Program-made: the position numbers and the translations under genes
The notes under the pieces: model-generated
The model's database searches: none
The model's input: only the letters and a program-made list of their open reading frames with translations
What the model was told of the DNA's origin: nothing
Origin: Calothrix sp. PCC 7103
Lineage (GTDB): Bacteria; Cyanobacteriota; Cyanobacteriia; Cyanobacteriales; Nostocaceae
Assembly: GCF_000331305.1 (NCBI RefSeq)
Contig: NZ_KB217478.1
Location: forward strand, 5,801,595 to 5,865,594
Direction of reading: 5' to 3'
DNA length: 64,000 nt
Shown: piece after piece, positions 26,250 to 34,907 of the stretch
Layout of the letters: every line of letters starts with the position of its first letter
Numbering within the stretch: position 1 is the stretch's first letter

Positions 26250-26457
26250 ATAAAAATTGAGGATTCTGAGTCCGGGAATAGAGGATTACAAAATGTATAT
26301 TCTCTAGTCCTGATTCAGAATTCTAGGTGCAAAGCAAAAATTAAAAAATACTGTATTTGTGATGCCCTGAACAAATTGGTCAAAAGATTTACTCCTGATT
26401 TCAGCAGATAAGGGGCTAAATCACTCATAATTAAAATGGTAAAAATAAAACTGACTT

Positions 26458-27357
26458 ATGCGAGAACTGGAGCGATACTACCGAATTTTAGAATTGGAGC
26501 CAGGAGCTACTCTTGATGAAGTTAACCAGGCTTACAAGGATTTGGCTTTTGTATGGCATCCAGACCGCATCCCGTTGGATAATCAACGTTTAAGAGAAAA
26601 AGCTGAGAGAAAGCTTCAAGACATTAACGAAGCGCGCGAGAAGTTACGCTCGTACAAATCACGCTTTAACGTTAATCGCACATCCTCGCAAACAACGTAC
26701 AGGCAATCATCCAGACCTGTATCACAACCGCCACCAAAGTCAACTAGATATACCTCACAATCAGCTTCACAATCAAGAACACACCAGCCTGCACCAGAAC
26801 CTAAACCATACGAACCTGCACCGGAACCCAAATCAGAAGCGGCACCAGAACCCAAATCAGAAGCAGCGCCAAAATCTCCATCGCCAAGCCAAACAACTTA
26901 CAGACCTGCATCTTCAACCACACCAAAACCCACACCCCAGCCAAGTTATCAAGAACAAACATATCAATCCAATTATCAACCACCCAAGCAGCATCCAGAC
27001 TTAAGCGGCAAAGATTACAGTAACGCCAACTTAAGTAACCGTGATTTCTCCGGTCGAAACTTGAGTTACGCAAATCTTAGCGGCGCCAATCTAAGCGACA
27101 CATTTATGCACAAAGTAAATTTACGTGGTGCAAATCTATCTGAAGCTAATTTATTTCGGGCAAATTTACTATTAGCCGATTTACGAGAAGCCAATTTACA
27201 GTCAGCTAACTTAATAGGTGCCGACTTAAGCGGTGCTGATTTACGAGGTGCCGACTTCCGCAATGCCAGAGTCATGATAGGCGATAGAGTTCAAGTCAAA
27301 CTCATCGGCGCCATGTTAAGCGGCGCCATCATGCCCGACGGTTCCGTACATGATTAA
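26458..27357 (+). CDS. J-domain protein with C-terminal pentapeptide repeats
   Basis: 299 residues. Residues 1-70 are a J domain with the HPD tripeptide (VWHPDRIP) needed to stimulate Hsp70 ATPase. Residues about 80-185 are a proline/serine-rich linker containing repeated PEPKSEAAPEPK-type units. From about 188 come about 20 pentapeptide repeats of A(D/N)LXX form (ANLSGANLSDT, ADLSGADLRGAD), which fold as a right-handed beta helix. The fusion suggests a co-chaperone that brings DnaK to a particular client through the helix. The linker repeat is visible as short tandem DNA. Confidence 0.88.
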   Translation: MRELERYYRILELEPGATLDEVNQAYKDLAFVWHPDRIPLDNQRLREKAERKLQDINEAREKLRSYKSRFNVNRTSSQTTYRQSSRPVSQPPPKSTRYTSQSASQSRTHQPAPEPKPYEPAPEPKSEAAPEPKSEAAPKSPSPSQTTYRPASSTTPKPTPQPSYQEQTYQSNYQPPKQHPDLSGKDYSNANLSNRDFSGRNLSYANLSGANLSDTFMHKVNLRGANLSEANLFRANLLLADLREANLQSANLIGADLSGADLRGADFRNARVMIGDRVQVKLIGAMLSGAIMPDGSVHD

Positions 27358-27358
27358 C

Positions 27359-27386
27359 GTAGAGACGTGATTTATCACGTCTCCAT
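27359..27386. terminator. GTAGAGACGTGA hairpin (variant of the GTAGAGACC family)
   Basis: GTAGAGACGTGATTTATCAC and a near-inverse right arm form a hairpin straight after the J-domain gene stop. It may act as transcription end; the T-run is weak. Confidence 0.5.
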
Positions 27387-27445
27387 CCATTACGTCCCTA
27401 CCAATAATGTGAGAAACTTAACAATGGTTTACAATCACTTTGATT

Positions 27446-28267
27446 ATGAATGTTGCAATTATTGGATGTGGTTATGTCGGTACAGCAGTTGCTAAATGTT
27501 GGCAGCAGAAAATGACGCTGGTTTTAACAGCGACGACTACCACACTCCCAAGAGTTTCAGAACTACAAACTTTTGCCCAAAAAGTATTTGTTTTAGAAGC
27601 AAGTGACCGCGCAGAATTAGAAAAAGTTGTACACGGTCAAGATTGTGTATTGTTAACTGTTGCACCTAGACGCGGTAATTCTTATCAAGATACTTATTTA
27701 CAAACTGCCGAAACAGTCGCACAAGTCTTAAAAAAAGCTCCAGTCAAACAATTAATATATACGAGTACTTGTTCAGTATACGGTAATCAAAACGGTAATT
27801 TAGTTGATGAAACAACACCTTTGGCGCCAACTAGTGAAAGTCAGCAAGTACTCTGTGACACCGAACAAGTATTACTTACTGAATTAAAAGATAAATTACA
27901 TGTTTGTATATTTCGTCTTGGTGGAATTTATGGGCCAGGACGCGAACTAGTCAAAATCTACAGTAGAGCAGCAGGACAAACTCGTCCTGGAGATGGAAGC
28001 GAACCAGCTAACTGGATACATTTGGATGATATTGTTGGCGCCATTGAGTTTGCGCGTCACTATCACCTTCAGGGAATTTATAATTTAGTTGACGATGCTT
28101 ATTTATTGAATCGCGAAGTAATTGAGCGTGTATGTGAGACGAATAATTTACCCAAAGTGACATGGGATACCTCACAACCGTCCAACAAAAACTACAACGC
28201 CAAAATCTCAAATCAAAAAATCAAAGCCGCAGGTTACAAGTTAATTCATCCAGAGATGATTTTTTAA
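27446..28267 (+). CDS. SDR-family NAD(P)-dependent epimerase/dehydratase-like protein
   Basis: The ATG at 27446 gives MNVAIIGCGYVGTAVAK, a GxGxxG Rossmann start, in a 273-residue protein. YTSTCSVYGNQNG resembles the catalytic Ser/Tyr region of extended SDRs, although the usual YxxxK is not clear, so a NAD-binding or atypical enzyme role is possible. FRLGGIYGPGREL and WIHLDDIVGAIEFA are typical of nucleotide-sugar epimerase relatives. It ends three bases before the hydrolase ATG, so they are probably co-transcribed. Substrate unknown. Confidence 0.85.
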   Translation: MNVAIIGCGYVGTAVAKCWQQKMTLVLTATTTTLPRVSELQTFAQKVFVLEASDRAELEKVVHGQDCVLLTVAPRRGNSYQDTYLQTAETVAQVLKKAPVKQLIYTSTCSVYGNQNGNLVDETTPLAPTSESQQVLCDTEQVLLTELKDKLHVCIFRLGGIYGPGRELVKIYSRAAGQTRPGDGSEPANWIHLDDIVGAIEFARHYHLQGIYNLVDDAYLLNREVIERVCETNNLPKVTWDTSQPSNKNYNAKISNQKIKAAGYKLIHPEMIF

Positions 28268-28269
28268 TT

Positions 28270-29184
28270 ATGCTAACTCAAGATACTTCCACACAGACAC
28301 AATATTACACCTGGCTTTCTTATCGCTGTGCTTACGAGGTGTACAATCCTAGTAATACACCCAATGGCGCCCCTTTATTATTGATTCATCCCATTGGGGT
28401 AGGTTTATCACGCCAATTTTGGCAGCGTTTTTGCCAAGAGTTTTACAATCAAGGTCATCAAAACCAGATTTATAATCCTGATTTAATTGGGTGTGGTGAC
28501 AGCGATATGCCCGCAGTACCATCTACACCTGACTTTGAAGCACAACAGTTACAATTCTTTATTCAAAATACCATTCAAAATGTAATCCAGAAACCTGTAA
28601 TTTTAGTTGTACAAGGCGCCTTATTTCCTGTAGCCGTTGAATTATACGAGAAAATACCCGATTTAATTGCGGGAATGGTATTATCTGGGCCTCCCACATG
28701 GTCACTAATTAGTAAAGATAGACCTAAGTGGCGCCAAAATTTAGCATGGTCAATATTTAGCTCACCATTTGGAAATTTATTCTATCGTTACGCGCGTACC
28801 GAGAAGTTTTTAAGCAACTTTTCAACTAAAAGACTATTTGCATCTGGAGATAAAGTTGATAGCGAGTGGCTAAATACTTTACAGAAAGGCGCCTCTAATA
28901 TGGCATCTCGCTATGCTGTATTCTCATTCTTAGCAGGATTTTGGCGCCAGGACTATCGTAGTCGAGTGGCAGCAATTCAAAAACCCGTACTTGTAATTAT
29001 GGGTGAAGTAGCATCGAGTATAGCCAAAGAAGGAGAACAAGAAAAAGCAAACGAACGTTTAGCCGAGTACTTAGCATGTTTACCTCAAGCACAAGGTGTT
29101 AAAATTCCAGGAAGAAATGTTCTGCCATATGAGTCAACAGCAGAATTTGTAAAAGCAATGTCATCATTTGTTAAATCTATTTAA
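28270..29184 (+). CDS. Alpha/beta-hydrolase fold protein
   Basis: I place the start at ATG 28270 (MLTQDTSTQTQYYTW, 304 residues) because upstream sequence is the end of the SDR gene. LLLIHPIGVGLSRQFWQRF forms the oxyanion region and PDLIGCGDSD the next turn. At the usual nucleophile elbow VVQGALFPVA replaces GxSxG, so the classical serine is absent. It could therefore be non-hydrolytic, or use another residue. It is common beside the SDR gene in cyanobacteria as far as I recall. Confidence 0.8.
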   Translation: MLTQDTSTQTQYYTWLSYRCAYEVYNPSNTPNGAPLLLIHPIGVGLSRQFWQRFCQEFYNQGHQNQIYNPDLIGCGDSDMPAVPSTPDFEAQQLQFFIQNTIQNVIQKPVILVVQGALFPVAVELYEKIPDLIAGMVLSGPPTWSLISKDRPKWRQNLAWSIFSSPFGNLFYRYARTEKFLSNFSTKRLFASGDKVDSEWLNTLQKGASNMASRYAVFSFLAGFWRQDYRSRVAAIQKPVLVIMGEVASSIAKEGEQEKANERLAEYLACLPQAQGVKIPGRNVLPYESTAEFVKAMSSFVKSI

Positions 29185-29187
29185 AAG

Positions 29188-29212
29188 TATGGTGGGCATT
29201 GCCCACCATACA
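29188..29212. terminator. GTATGGTGGGCA/TGCCCACCATAC hairpin between convergent genes
   Basis: Near-perfect inverted repeat filling the gap between the hydrolase and glycosylase stops. It can terminate both directions, and it belongs to a dispersed GGTGGGCA...TGCCCACC family. Confidence 0.65.
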
Positions 29213-29213
29213 G

Positions 29214-29849
29214 TTACTTATCTTTTTGCTTATTCAAATAATAATGCCACAGAATCCTTGTTGCTATTGCACGCCACGGGCGCCATTTTTCAGCAATAAC
29301 TTCTAGTTGTTGTGGTGTTGGACGTGTAGGTAAATCTTTTAATTTTTGATAAGCAAGAATCACTCCTAAGTCAGATGCAGGAAAAGCATCAGGACGCTGT
29401 AACGACATCATTAAATATATATCTACAGTCCAATTACCAATACCTTTAATTTTTGTAAGTTCCGCGCGTAAAATAGCCTCATCACCCAATTCAAGGTTAT
29501 CTAAGTCAAGTGAGTTACTAGCTATTGCAGCAGCTAAAGCGCGGGTATAAACAATCTTTTGGCGACTTAAACCTGCTGACTGTAACTGCAAATCATCAAA
29601 CGTAATAAAATGTTCTGGCGTGAAAGGGTTAACTAAAAGTTCTAACTTCTTAAATATTGCATTAGCCGAAGCAACAGAAACTTGTTGTCCTAAAATAATT
29701 CGTATAAGCCCAATAAAACCCTTTTCCCGTATCCAGTTTGGTGGATATCCATAGGTTTGAATAATTTCTGCTAAATCATTATCACGACTCACAAGTTCTT
29801 GTATACCTAGTGCAATCGTTTCTTCTGTAAGGGGTTGCAGTATTAACAT
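29214..29849 (-). CDS. DNA-3-methyladenine glycosylase II-like (HhH-GPD)
   Basis: 211-residue base-excision enzyme that removes alkylated purines. The helix-hairpin-helix LTKIKGIGNWTVDIYLM is followed at the GPD position by FPASDLGVILAY with the catalytic aspartate. Upstream LIRIILGQQVSVASANAIFKKL is the alkA-type entry helix. The length equals the compact glycosylases and lacks the N-terminal AlkA extension. Convergent with the hydrolase gene. Confidence 0.9.
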   Translation of the reverse strand: MLILQPLTEETIALGIQELVSRDNDLAEIIQTYGYPPNWIREKGFIGLIRIILGQQVSVASANAIFKKLELLVNPFTPEHFITFDDLQLQSAGLSRQKIVYTRALAAAIASNSLDLDNLELGDEAILRAELTKIKGIGNWTVDIYLMMSLQRPDAFPASDLGVILAYQKLKDLPTRPTPQQLEVIAEKWRPWRAIATRILWHYYLNKQKDK

Positions 29850-29954
29850 TATGTTTTTATTTATACGTGAATACTCTTGCTATAATCAAAGGTAATTCTA
29901 TGATAGGAAAGTAGTAACATTTGTCCTATCGCTTTCAATATTATTATTACGCAA

Positions 29955-30578
29955 ATGCAAGTCACAGAAAAGAGGTACTATACGGTAGAGGAATACTTAG
30001 CTTTGGAGGAAAAAGCCGACTCCAGAAGCGAGTACATAGATGGAGAGATTATTCCAATGGCAGGTGGAAGTGACAATCACAACCAAATAGCATTAAACTT
30101 TAGCACTGAATTAAATTTTGCCTTTAAAAGACAAAATTACAAAGTTTACATAAACGATATGCGTCTTTGGCTACCAAAGAAACGTATTTATACATACCCT
30201 GATGTAATGGTTATCGCAGGTGAACCAGAATTTTTGGAGAATCGTAAAGATACAATTACCAATCCAAAAGTAATCATTGAAGTTTTGCCAAAACTTACTG
30301 AGAAGAATCAGAGAAAAACTAAATTTCAGGCTTATTGCACAATACCATCTTTTGAAGAGTATTTATTGATTGAACAGGATGAAATTAATATATTGCATTA
30401 TTCAAAAATAGATGATAAGCATTGGTCAATACAAGAATACGATCATGAGGATGAAAAAATTTCTTTAGTGACTGTCCCGTTTGAAATTACGTTGCAAGAT
30501 TTATACAATAAAGTAAAGTTTGATACAAATGAATTAGAGGAAGAGGAAAAAAAGTCTGACGAAGGCGCCATCGAATAA
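29955..30578 (+). CDS. Uma2-family (DUF820) putative nuclease
   Basis: 207 residues. The family is a PD-(D/E)XK-like nuclease fold that is greatly expanded in cyanobacteria. YTVEEYLALEEKADSRSEYIDGEI opens it; YPDVMVIAGEPEF supplies the aspartate and VIIEVLPKLTEKNQRKTKFQAY the Glu/Lys region. The usual EVLSPST is EVLPKLT here. A charged tail of about 20 residues follows. True activity for most members is unproven. Confidence 0.88.
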   Translation: MQVTEKRYYTVEEYLALEEKADSRSEYIDGEIIPMAGGSDNHNQIALNFSTELNFAFKRQNYKVYINDMRLWLPKKRIYTYPDVMVIAGEPEFLENRKDTITNPKVIIEVLPKLTEKNQRKTKFQAYCTIPSFEEYLLIEQDEINILHYSKIDDKHWSIQEYDHEDEKISLVTVPFEITLQDLYNKVKFDTNELEEEEKKSDEGAIE

Positions 30579-30703
30579 GTATCAAGATAATATTAAGTTT
30601 TCAAACTTGAATCAAGTACTGACTGGGGAAGGGTTATTGTGCAAAAATTTATAACAATAACTTCTGCGGCATCAAGGTAATGATTGGATAGGTCGAGTAA
30701 ATT

Positions 30704-30871
30704 ATGTCAAACGAAAATAATCTTGAAAAGCGTTTAGCAACTTTAGAACAGATAGTTGCTGATATACAACGTCAAATAGCTGGTTCTTCAAATTGTAAGA
30801 ATTGGTTAGAGAAGGTCGGTTGTTGCACAGTTCGTATGCCTGTGCTACATGTAATTATTGAAATCTTCTAA
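30704..30871 (+). pseudogene. Truncated small coiled-coil gene (antitoxin-like), cut by a repeat
   Basis: The frame begins MSNENNLEKRLATLEQIVAD and continues to NWLEKV, the typical N-terminal part of a small cyanobacterial protein often paired with a PIN-type toxin, as I recall. At about 30822 the sequence switches into the dispersed GCACAG...GCCTGTGC repeat, giving a foreign tail and early stop. No toxin follows. I call it a broken gene; translation as a 55-residue peptide is possible. Confidence 0.5.
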
Positions 30872-31396
30872 AGGCGCCTCGAAATCATCTGATATAGTAA
30901 TTAAGTTTTTGCGATTGCAAATAATGGGAAACCCCTCACTACGTGAAGCTTCTTACTATTGGTCTGTGTCAAAAGTTTTGGTGAGTTCTATCTTCTTAAT
31001 TCTTTCTTTGCGCCCTTTGCGTTCTTTGCGGTTCGTTTTTTCTACTCCCCAAAATAAATGATATGAACCAATATTGGTTTGTGTCAAAAGTTTTGGTGAG
31101 TTATTTTTACCTCTTTCTTTGTATTCTTTGTGTCTTTGTGGTTCATTCCTCTCTCCGTGTACTCTGTGTCTCTGTGGTAAAAACTATATCAGTCTTATGG
31201 AGAGGATGCCTATGCTGCAACACTCCAAAATTAATGAAATTAACCACTATACTCAAAATTTTAGATTCTTCGCTACGCTCAGAATGACAATTTATATCTT
31301 ATCTAAACTTTTGAAACATCCTCTAATATTTAGATTTTGTAATTTTTTATGTAAATTTTTGATTGCACAGGCAGGGATGCCTGTGCTACATGAGTG
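30872..31396. repeat. Repeat-filled intergenic region
   Basis: No gene seen. It contains two copies of TGTGTCAAAAGTTTTGGTGAG (30963, 31078), short TCTTTGCG/CTTTGTG runs, an inverted ACCACAGAGACACAGAG repeat (31157-31185), an ATTCTTCGCTACGCTCAGAATGAC-type fragment (31263-31288) and the GCACAGGCA...TGCCTGTGC palindrome (31368-31390) before the thrS 3' end. Confidence 0.6.
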
Positions 31397-33250
31397 TTAG
31401 AAGTTCTCGAAGTTGGTGATTGCGTTTTTCATTTTGTCGATGACTTCTGTTACTGCTACGCTTCCTAGTTCTCCGGATGCGCGTGTGCGGATACTTAGGG
31501 TGTTAGTTTCTACTTCTTTGGCGCCTACAACTGCCATTACTGGTATTTTTTGTTTTTCGGCGTTGCGAATTATTTTACCTAGTCTGTCTCCACTGATATC
31601 TACTTCTGCACGGATACCTACAGCGCGCATTTTGGCAGCAACTTCTTTGGCGTAATCTAGGAATTGTTCGCTAACTGGTAGTAAACGTGCTTGCTCTGGC
31701 GCCAACCATAATGGAAAGTCACCTGCGTATTCTTCAATTAAAATACCAATTAATCGTTCTAATGAACCAAATGGCGCCCGGTGTATCATAATTGGACGTT
31801 TACGTGAACCGTCTTCGGCGACATATTCTAAGTCGAAGCGTTCGGGTAAGTTGTAGTCTACTTGTACCGTTCCAAGTTGCCATTCTCTTTCTAATGCGTC
31901 TTGGAAGATAAAGTCTAATTTGGGGCCGTAGAAGGCAGCTTCTCCTATACCTAAAAAGTGATCCATTCCCAAATGTTCAACTGCGCGACGAATTGCACCC
32001 TCAGCTTTTTCCCATGCTTCGTCTGAACCAATGTATTTATCGCTTTCTGGGTCGCGGAAACTTAAGCGTGCTTTAAAGTTCTTTAGTTGCAAACTTTTGA
32101 ACACTGACAATATTAAATCAACGACGTTGAGAAATTCAGAGTCGAGTTGTTCGGGTGTTACAAATAAGTGCGAGTCATCAACTGTAAATCCGCGCACACG
32201 TGTTAAACCACCTAATTCTCCAGATTGTTCGTAGCGGTATACTGTACCAAACTCGGCGAGACGCATTGGTAACTCACGGTATGAACGTAGTTCGCTGCTA
32301 TATATCTGGATGTGGAAAGGACAGTTCATTGGTTTCATCACAAAACCTAATTCATGTGCTTTCGCTTCTTCATCCTCTGCCATTAGAGGAAACATGTCTT
32401 CTTTGTACTTCTGCCAGTGTCCCGAAGTTTTAAATAAATCTACTTTGGCAATGTGAGGAGTAACAACAGGCAAATAACCGCGTTTAATTTGTTCTTGTTG
32501 GAGATAATTTTCTAAAAGACTCCGTAATAAAGTACCTTTGGGTGTCCACAATGGTAGCCCAGGACCTACTAAGTCAGAGAATATAAATAACCCTAACTCT
32601 TTGCCTAGTTTTCGGTGGTCACGACGTAGTGCTTCTTCTTTACGTCGCTTGTATTCTTCTAGCTGTTCGGGTGTTTCCCATGCGGTGCCATATATACGCT
32701 GTAATTGTGCCTTGGTTTCGTCGCCACGCCAATAGGCGCCTGCTAAAGTTTCAAGTTCAATTGCTTTCGGATTTAACTCACCTGTATTCTCAACGTGAGG
32801 TCCCGCACACAAATCCCACCATTGGTCACCCACATGGTAAATTGTTATCGGTTCTTGTTTGATGTCCGCTAGTATTTCTAACTTGTAAGGTTCGTTAATT
32901 GCCTTGATTCGACGTTCCGCTTCTTCTCGACTAACTTCTTCGCGCGTTACTGGCAGTTTACGGTTGATAATCTTTATCATTTCTTTGTAGATGGATTTTA
33001 AATCCTTCTCAGCAAAGGGTTCTGGACTATCAAAATCGTAGTAAAAACCATTTTCAATCCAAGGTCCAATCGTAACTTGCGCCTTGGGAAACAGCTTTTG
33101 TACTGCCATTGCCATGACGTGGGAAGTCGTGTGGCGAATTTTCTTTAAGCTTTCCGACTCGCTTGTACGGGGTAAACTAATTTTTTCGACGGATGAAGGC
33201 TCTGATTGCTCTGGCTGATTATTATCTAGTTGTGTTGCGTTTGGCGACAT
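31397..33250 (-). CDS. thrS: Threonyl-tRNA synthetase
   Basis: Charges tRNA-Thr. The 617-residue protein starts almost at the editing domain: IRHTTSHVMAMAVQ holds the HxxxH and WWDLCAGPHVENTG the Cys/His of the editing zinc-like site. The class II core follows with the MNCPFH motif (zinc cysteine), YRYEQSGELGGLTRVRGFTVDDSH, and AFYGPKLDF and IMIHRAPFGSLERLIGIL. A C-terminal anticodon domain ends the protein. The N-terminal TGS domain of E. coli ThrRS is absent, which is usual for cyanobacterial forms. The editing site looks intact. Confidence 0.96.
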   Translation of the reverse strand: MSPNATQLDNNQPEQSEPSSVEKISLPRTSESESLKKIRHTTSHVMAMAVQKLFPKAQVTIGPWIENGFYYDFDSPEPFAEKDLKSIYKEMIKIINRKLPVTREEVSREEAERRIKAINEPYKLEILADIKQEPITIYHVGDQWWDLCAGPHVENTGELNPKAIELETLAGAYWRGDETKAQLQRIYGTAWETPEQLEEYKRRKEEALRRDHRKLGKELGLFIFSDLVGPGLPLWTPKGTLLRSLLENYLQQEQIKRGYLPVVTPHIAKVDLFKTSGHWQKYKEDMFPLMAEDEEAKAHELGFVMKPMNCPFHIQIYSSELRSYRELPMRLAEFGTVYRYEQSGELGGLTRVRGFTVDDSHLFVTPEQLDSEFLNVVDLILSVFKSLQLKNFKARLSFRDPESDKYIGSDEAWEKAEGAIRRAVEHLGMDHFLGIGEAAFYGPKLDFIFQDALEREWQLGTVQVDYNLPERFDLEYVAEDGSRKRPIMIHRAPFGSLERLIGILIEEYAGDFPLWLAPEQARLLPVSEQFLDYAKEVAAKMRAVGIRAEVDISGDRLGKIIRNAEKQKIPVMAVVGAKEVETNTLSIRTRASGELGSVAVTEVIDKMKNAITNFENF

Positions 33251-33959
33251 CGGCTGTTTTACCTTTGGCTTAATTCTTTAATTACTTGTATTTGAACTTG
33301 CGCTTAATATTGTAAAAAAATAGTTCCTATAGTAACATGGCTTTTTTGATTATTCCGGCGCCGGAACGTTTGCGTGCCTCAAGAACAACTTAAGCCATGT
33401 GGAGGATGATTTCAACAATATTAAGTCAACAAACTCTAACCTATAGATACCGCTACGGCGCGATATATTCTCTCACGCTTTCTTAATAAAATATTTATAT
33501 TCCGTTCATCTTTACACAAAGATACCTCCTCTGACACATTGACTTACTACTTAATTAGTACTTAAATGAAAAAACTAAATCAATTTGCTTTATCATTACC
33601 TGTAATGGTAATTTTAATATTCCAAGCGCAAAATTAATTTTGGTATTGGACTTGTTACAAATATGATTTTTGCACTCCAGACGGCGCCGAAGAACATAGG
33701 TCTGCATCTATGTTAGCGATAGAGTTGGACTAAGGTAAAAAGTCATGTTTTTGTATCATTCCTGTACACATTGACAGTAAACGGTTTGTGTTCCCTATCT
33801 AGTTAAAGTTTTACAGGAAATTAATCAAATCGACTATAATGAGAATTGTAGCCCTTGCTACAAAATGCCAGGTGTGAGAAGTATCTTATGATTCTAGAGT
33901 GTTAAGAATCGTTAAAAAAGTTAATATTAATAAGAAAGTTAGAAGTATGCTTCTCATTT
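33251..33959. other. Long intergenic region between thrS and the DUF2605-like gene
   Basis: 709 bases without a convincing gene. A 23-codon frame at 33566-33637 (MKKLNQFALSLPVMVILIF) reads like a bare signal peptide and may be a remnant. There are two GGCGCC sites, one inside TCCGGCGCCGGA (33352-33363). Promoters for the two divergent genes must be here but none is assigned. Confidence 0.5.
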
Positions 33960-34265
33960 ATGCGGGACTCAAATCTACCAGAACCGGAATTACTAAAGTC
34001 AGTTTTACAGCCCTTATTGGAAGATTTCCAGTACTGGTTTGCCCGTGCCTTGCACTTGCTTGAAACTGAGCGGATTGATTTTATGAGTACACAGCAGCAG
34101 TCAGACTTGCTATTGCGAGTAAAGACCGCGCAAGAACAGGTTAACACGGCGAAGATGATGTTTAGCGCGACCTCTGGACAAGTTGGAATCGATATGGAAG
34201 CCTTAATGCCTTGGCATCAGCTTGTTACCGAATGTTGGAATGTGGCTATGAAGCATCGCGCTTAA
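33960..34265 (+). CDS. DUF2605-like cyanobacterial protein
   Basis: A 101-residue protein, almost all helical: LPEPELLKSVLQPLLEDFQYWFARALHLLE followed by QQQSDLLLRVKTAQEQVNTAKMMF. I recognise the pattern of a small cyanobacteria-specific family (DUF2605). No membrane segment or signal. The following gene is DUF2973-like, a pair recalled as conserved in cyanobacteria. Function unknown. Confidence 0.75.
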   Translation: MRDSNLPEPELLKSVLQPLLEDFQYWFARALHLLETERIDFMSTQQQSDLLLRVKTAQEQVNTAKMMFSATSGQVGIDMEALMPWHQLVTECWNVAMKHRA

Positions 34266-34522
34266 CGCGAAGTGTAGGAAGTACAGCTATATTACTTTAC
34301 AATTACAAAGAAATGATTTAACCAGTTTATCTTCAGATTAAAGTATATTATGCTACTTAGTATCAAGAAAAGATAAGAGTGTAGCCCAATATTTAGCTAA
34401 GTAAGTTTTCTTTGCCCTTGTTTTGATTTAATTGCATTTAAATTTCTATATCAAGTAGAAATTGCAAATTCTGTATCGATTTATAAACCCTTTAATAACA
34501 CGCTGCCTTGGAGGAAACCCCT

Positions 34523-34837
34523 ATGTTACACCTTATTTACATTCTTGCTTTTACAGCTCTCGCGATTATTGCTGTTGCAAATTTGATTCGTAACTTAATT
34601 ATGTTTAGTTTTGATAGAGAGCGAACATATACAACAAGACCACAAGGTGGTAACTACGGTTACACAGCAAGAAAGCAATTTGTGCCTCATCCAGAATTAT
34701 TGGATAGTTCTGGCAATTTAATTAAAGAACCTTTATTAGTAATGCGTTCTATTAACGTTGAAGACGCTCGTCAGCAGTTGGATGCAATATTTGAAGCATC
34801 ACCTGGACACAAAAGTGACGTTCAAGAAGAAAAGTAA
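34523..34837 (+). CDS. DUF2973-like small membrane protein
   Basis: The start at ATG 34523 is fixed by a GGAGG ribosome site eight bases upstream. The 104-residue protein has one N-terminal membrane helix (MLHLIYILAFTALAIIAVANL), then a hydrophilic tail with HPELLDSSGNLIKEPLLVMRS. It resembles the cyanobacterial DUF2973 family. The tail would lie on one face of the membrane. Function unknown; likely linked with the preceding gene. Confidence 0.75.
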   Translation: MLHLIYILAFTALAIIAVANLIRNLIMFSFDRERTYTTRPQGGNYGYTARKQFVPHPELLDSSGNLIKEPLLVMRSINVEDARQQLDAIFEASPGHKSDVQEEK

Positions 34838-34862
34838 CGAGTGCGCTGGTGCGCTCGTGGTA

Positions 34863-34905
34863 AGAAGAATTTTACTCAGCACGAGCGTACTTTCTACTCA
34901 GCACT
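34863..34905. repeat. ACTCAGCAC-type hairpin repeat
   Basis: TTTTACTCAGCACGAGCG...ACTCAGCACTC element between the convergent DUF2973-like and debranching-enzyme genes; the same family as at 24307, 41709 and 57150. Confidence 0.55.
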
Positions 34906-34907
34906 CT

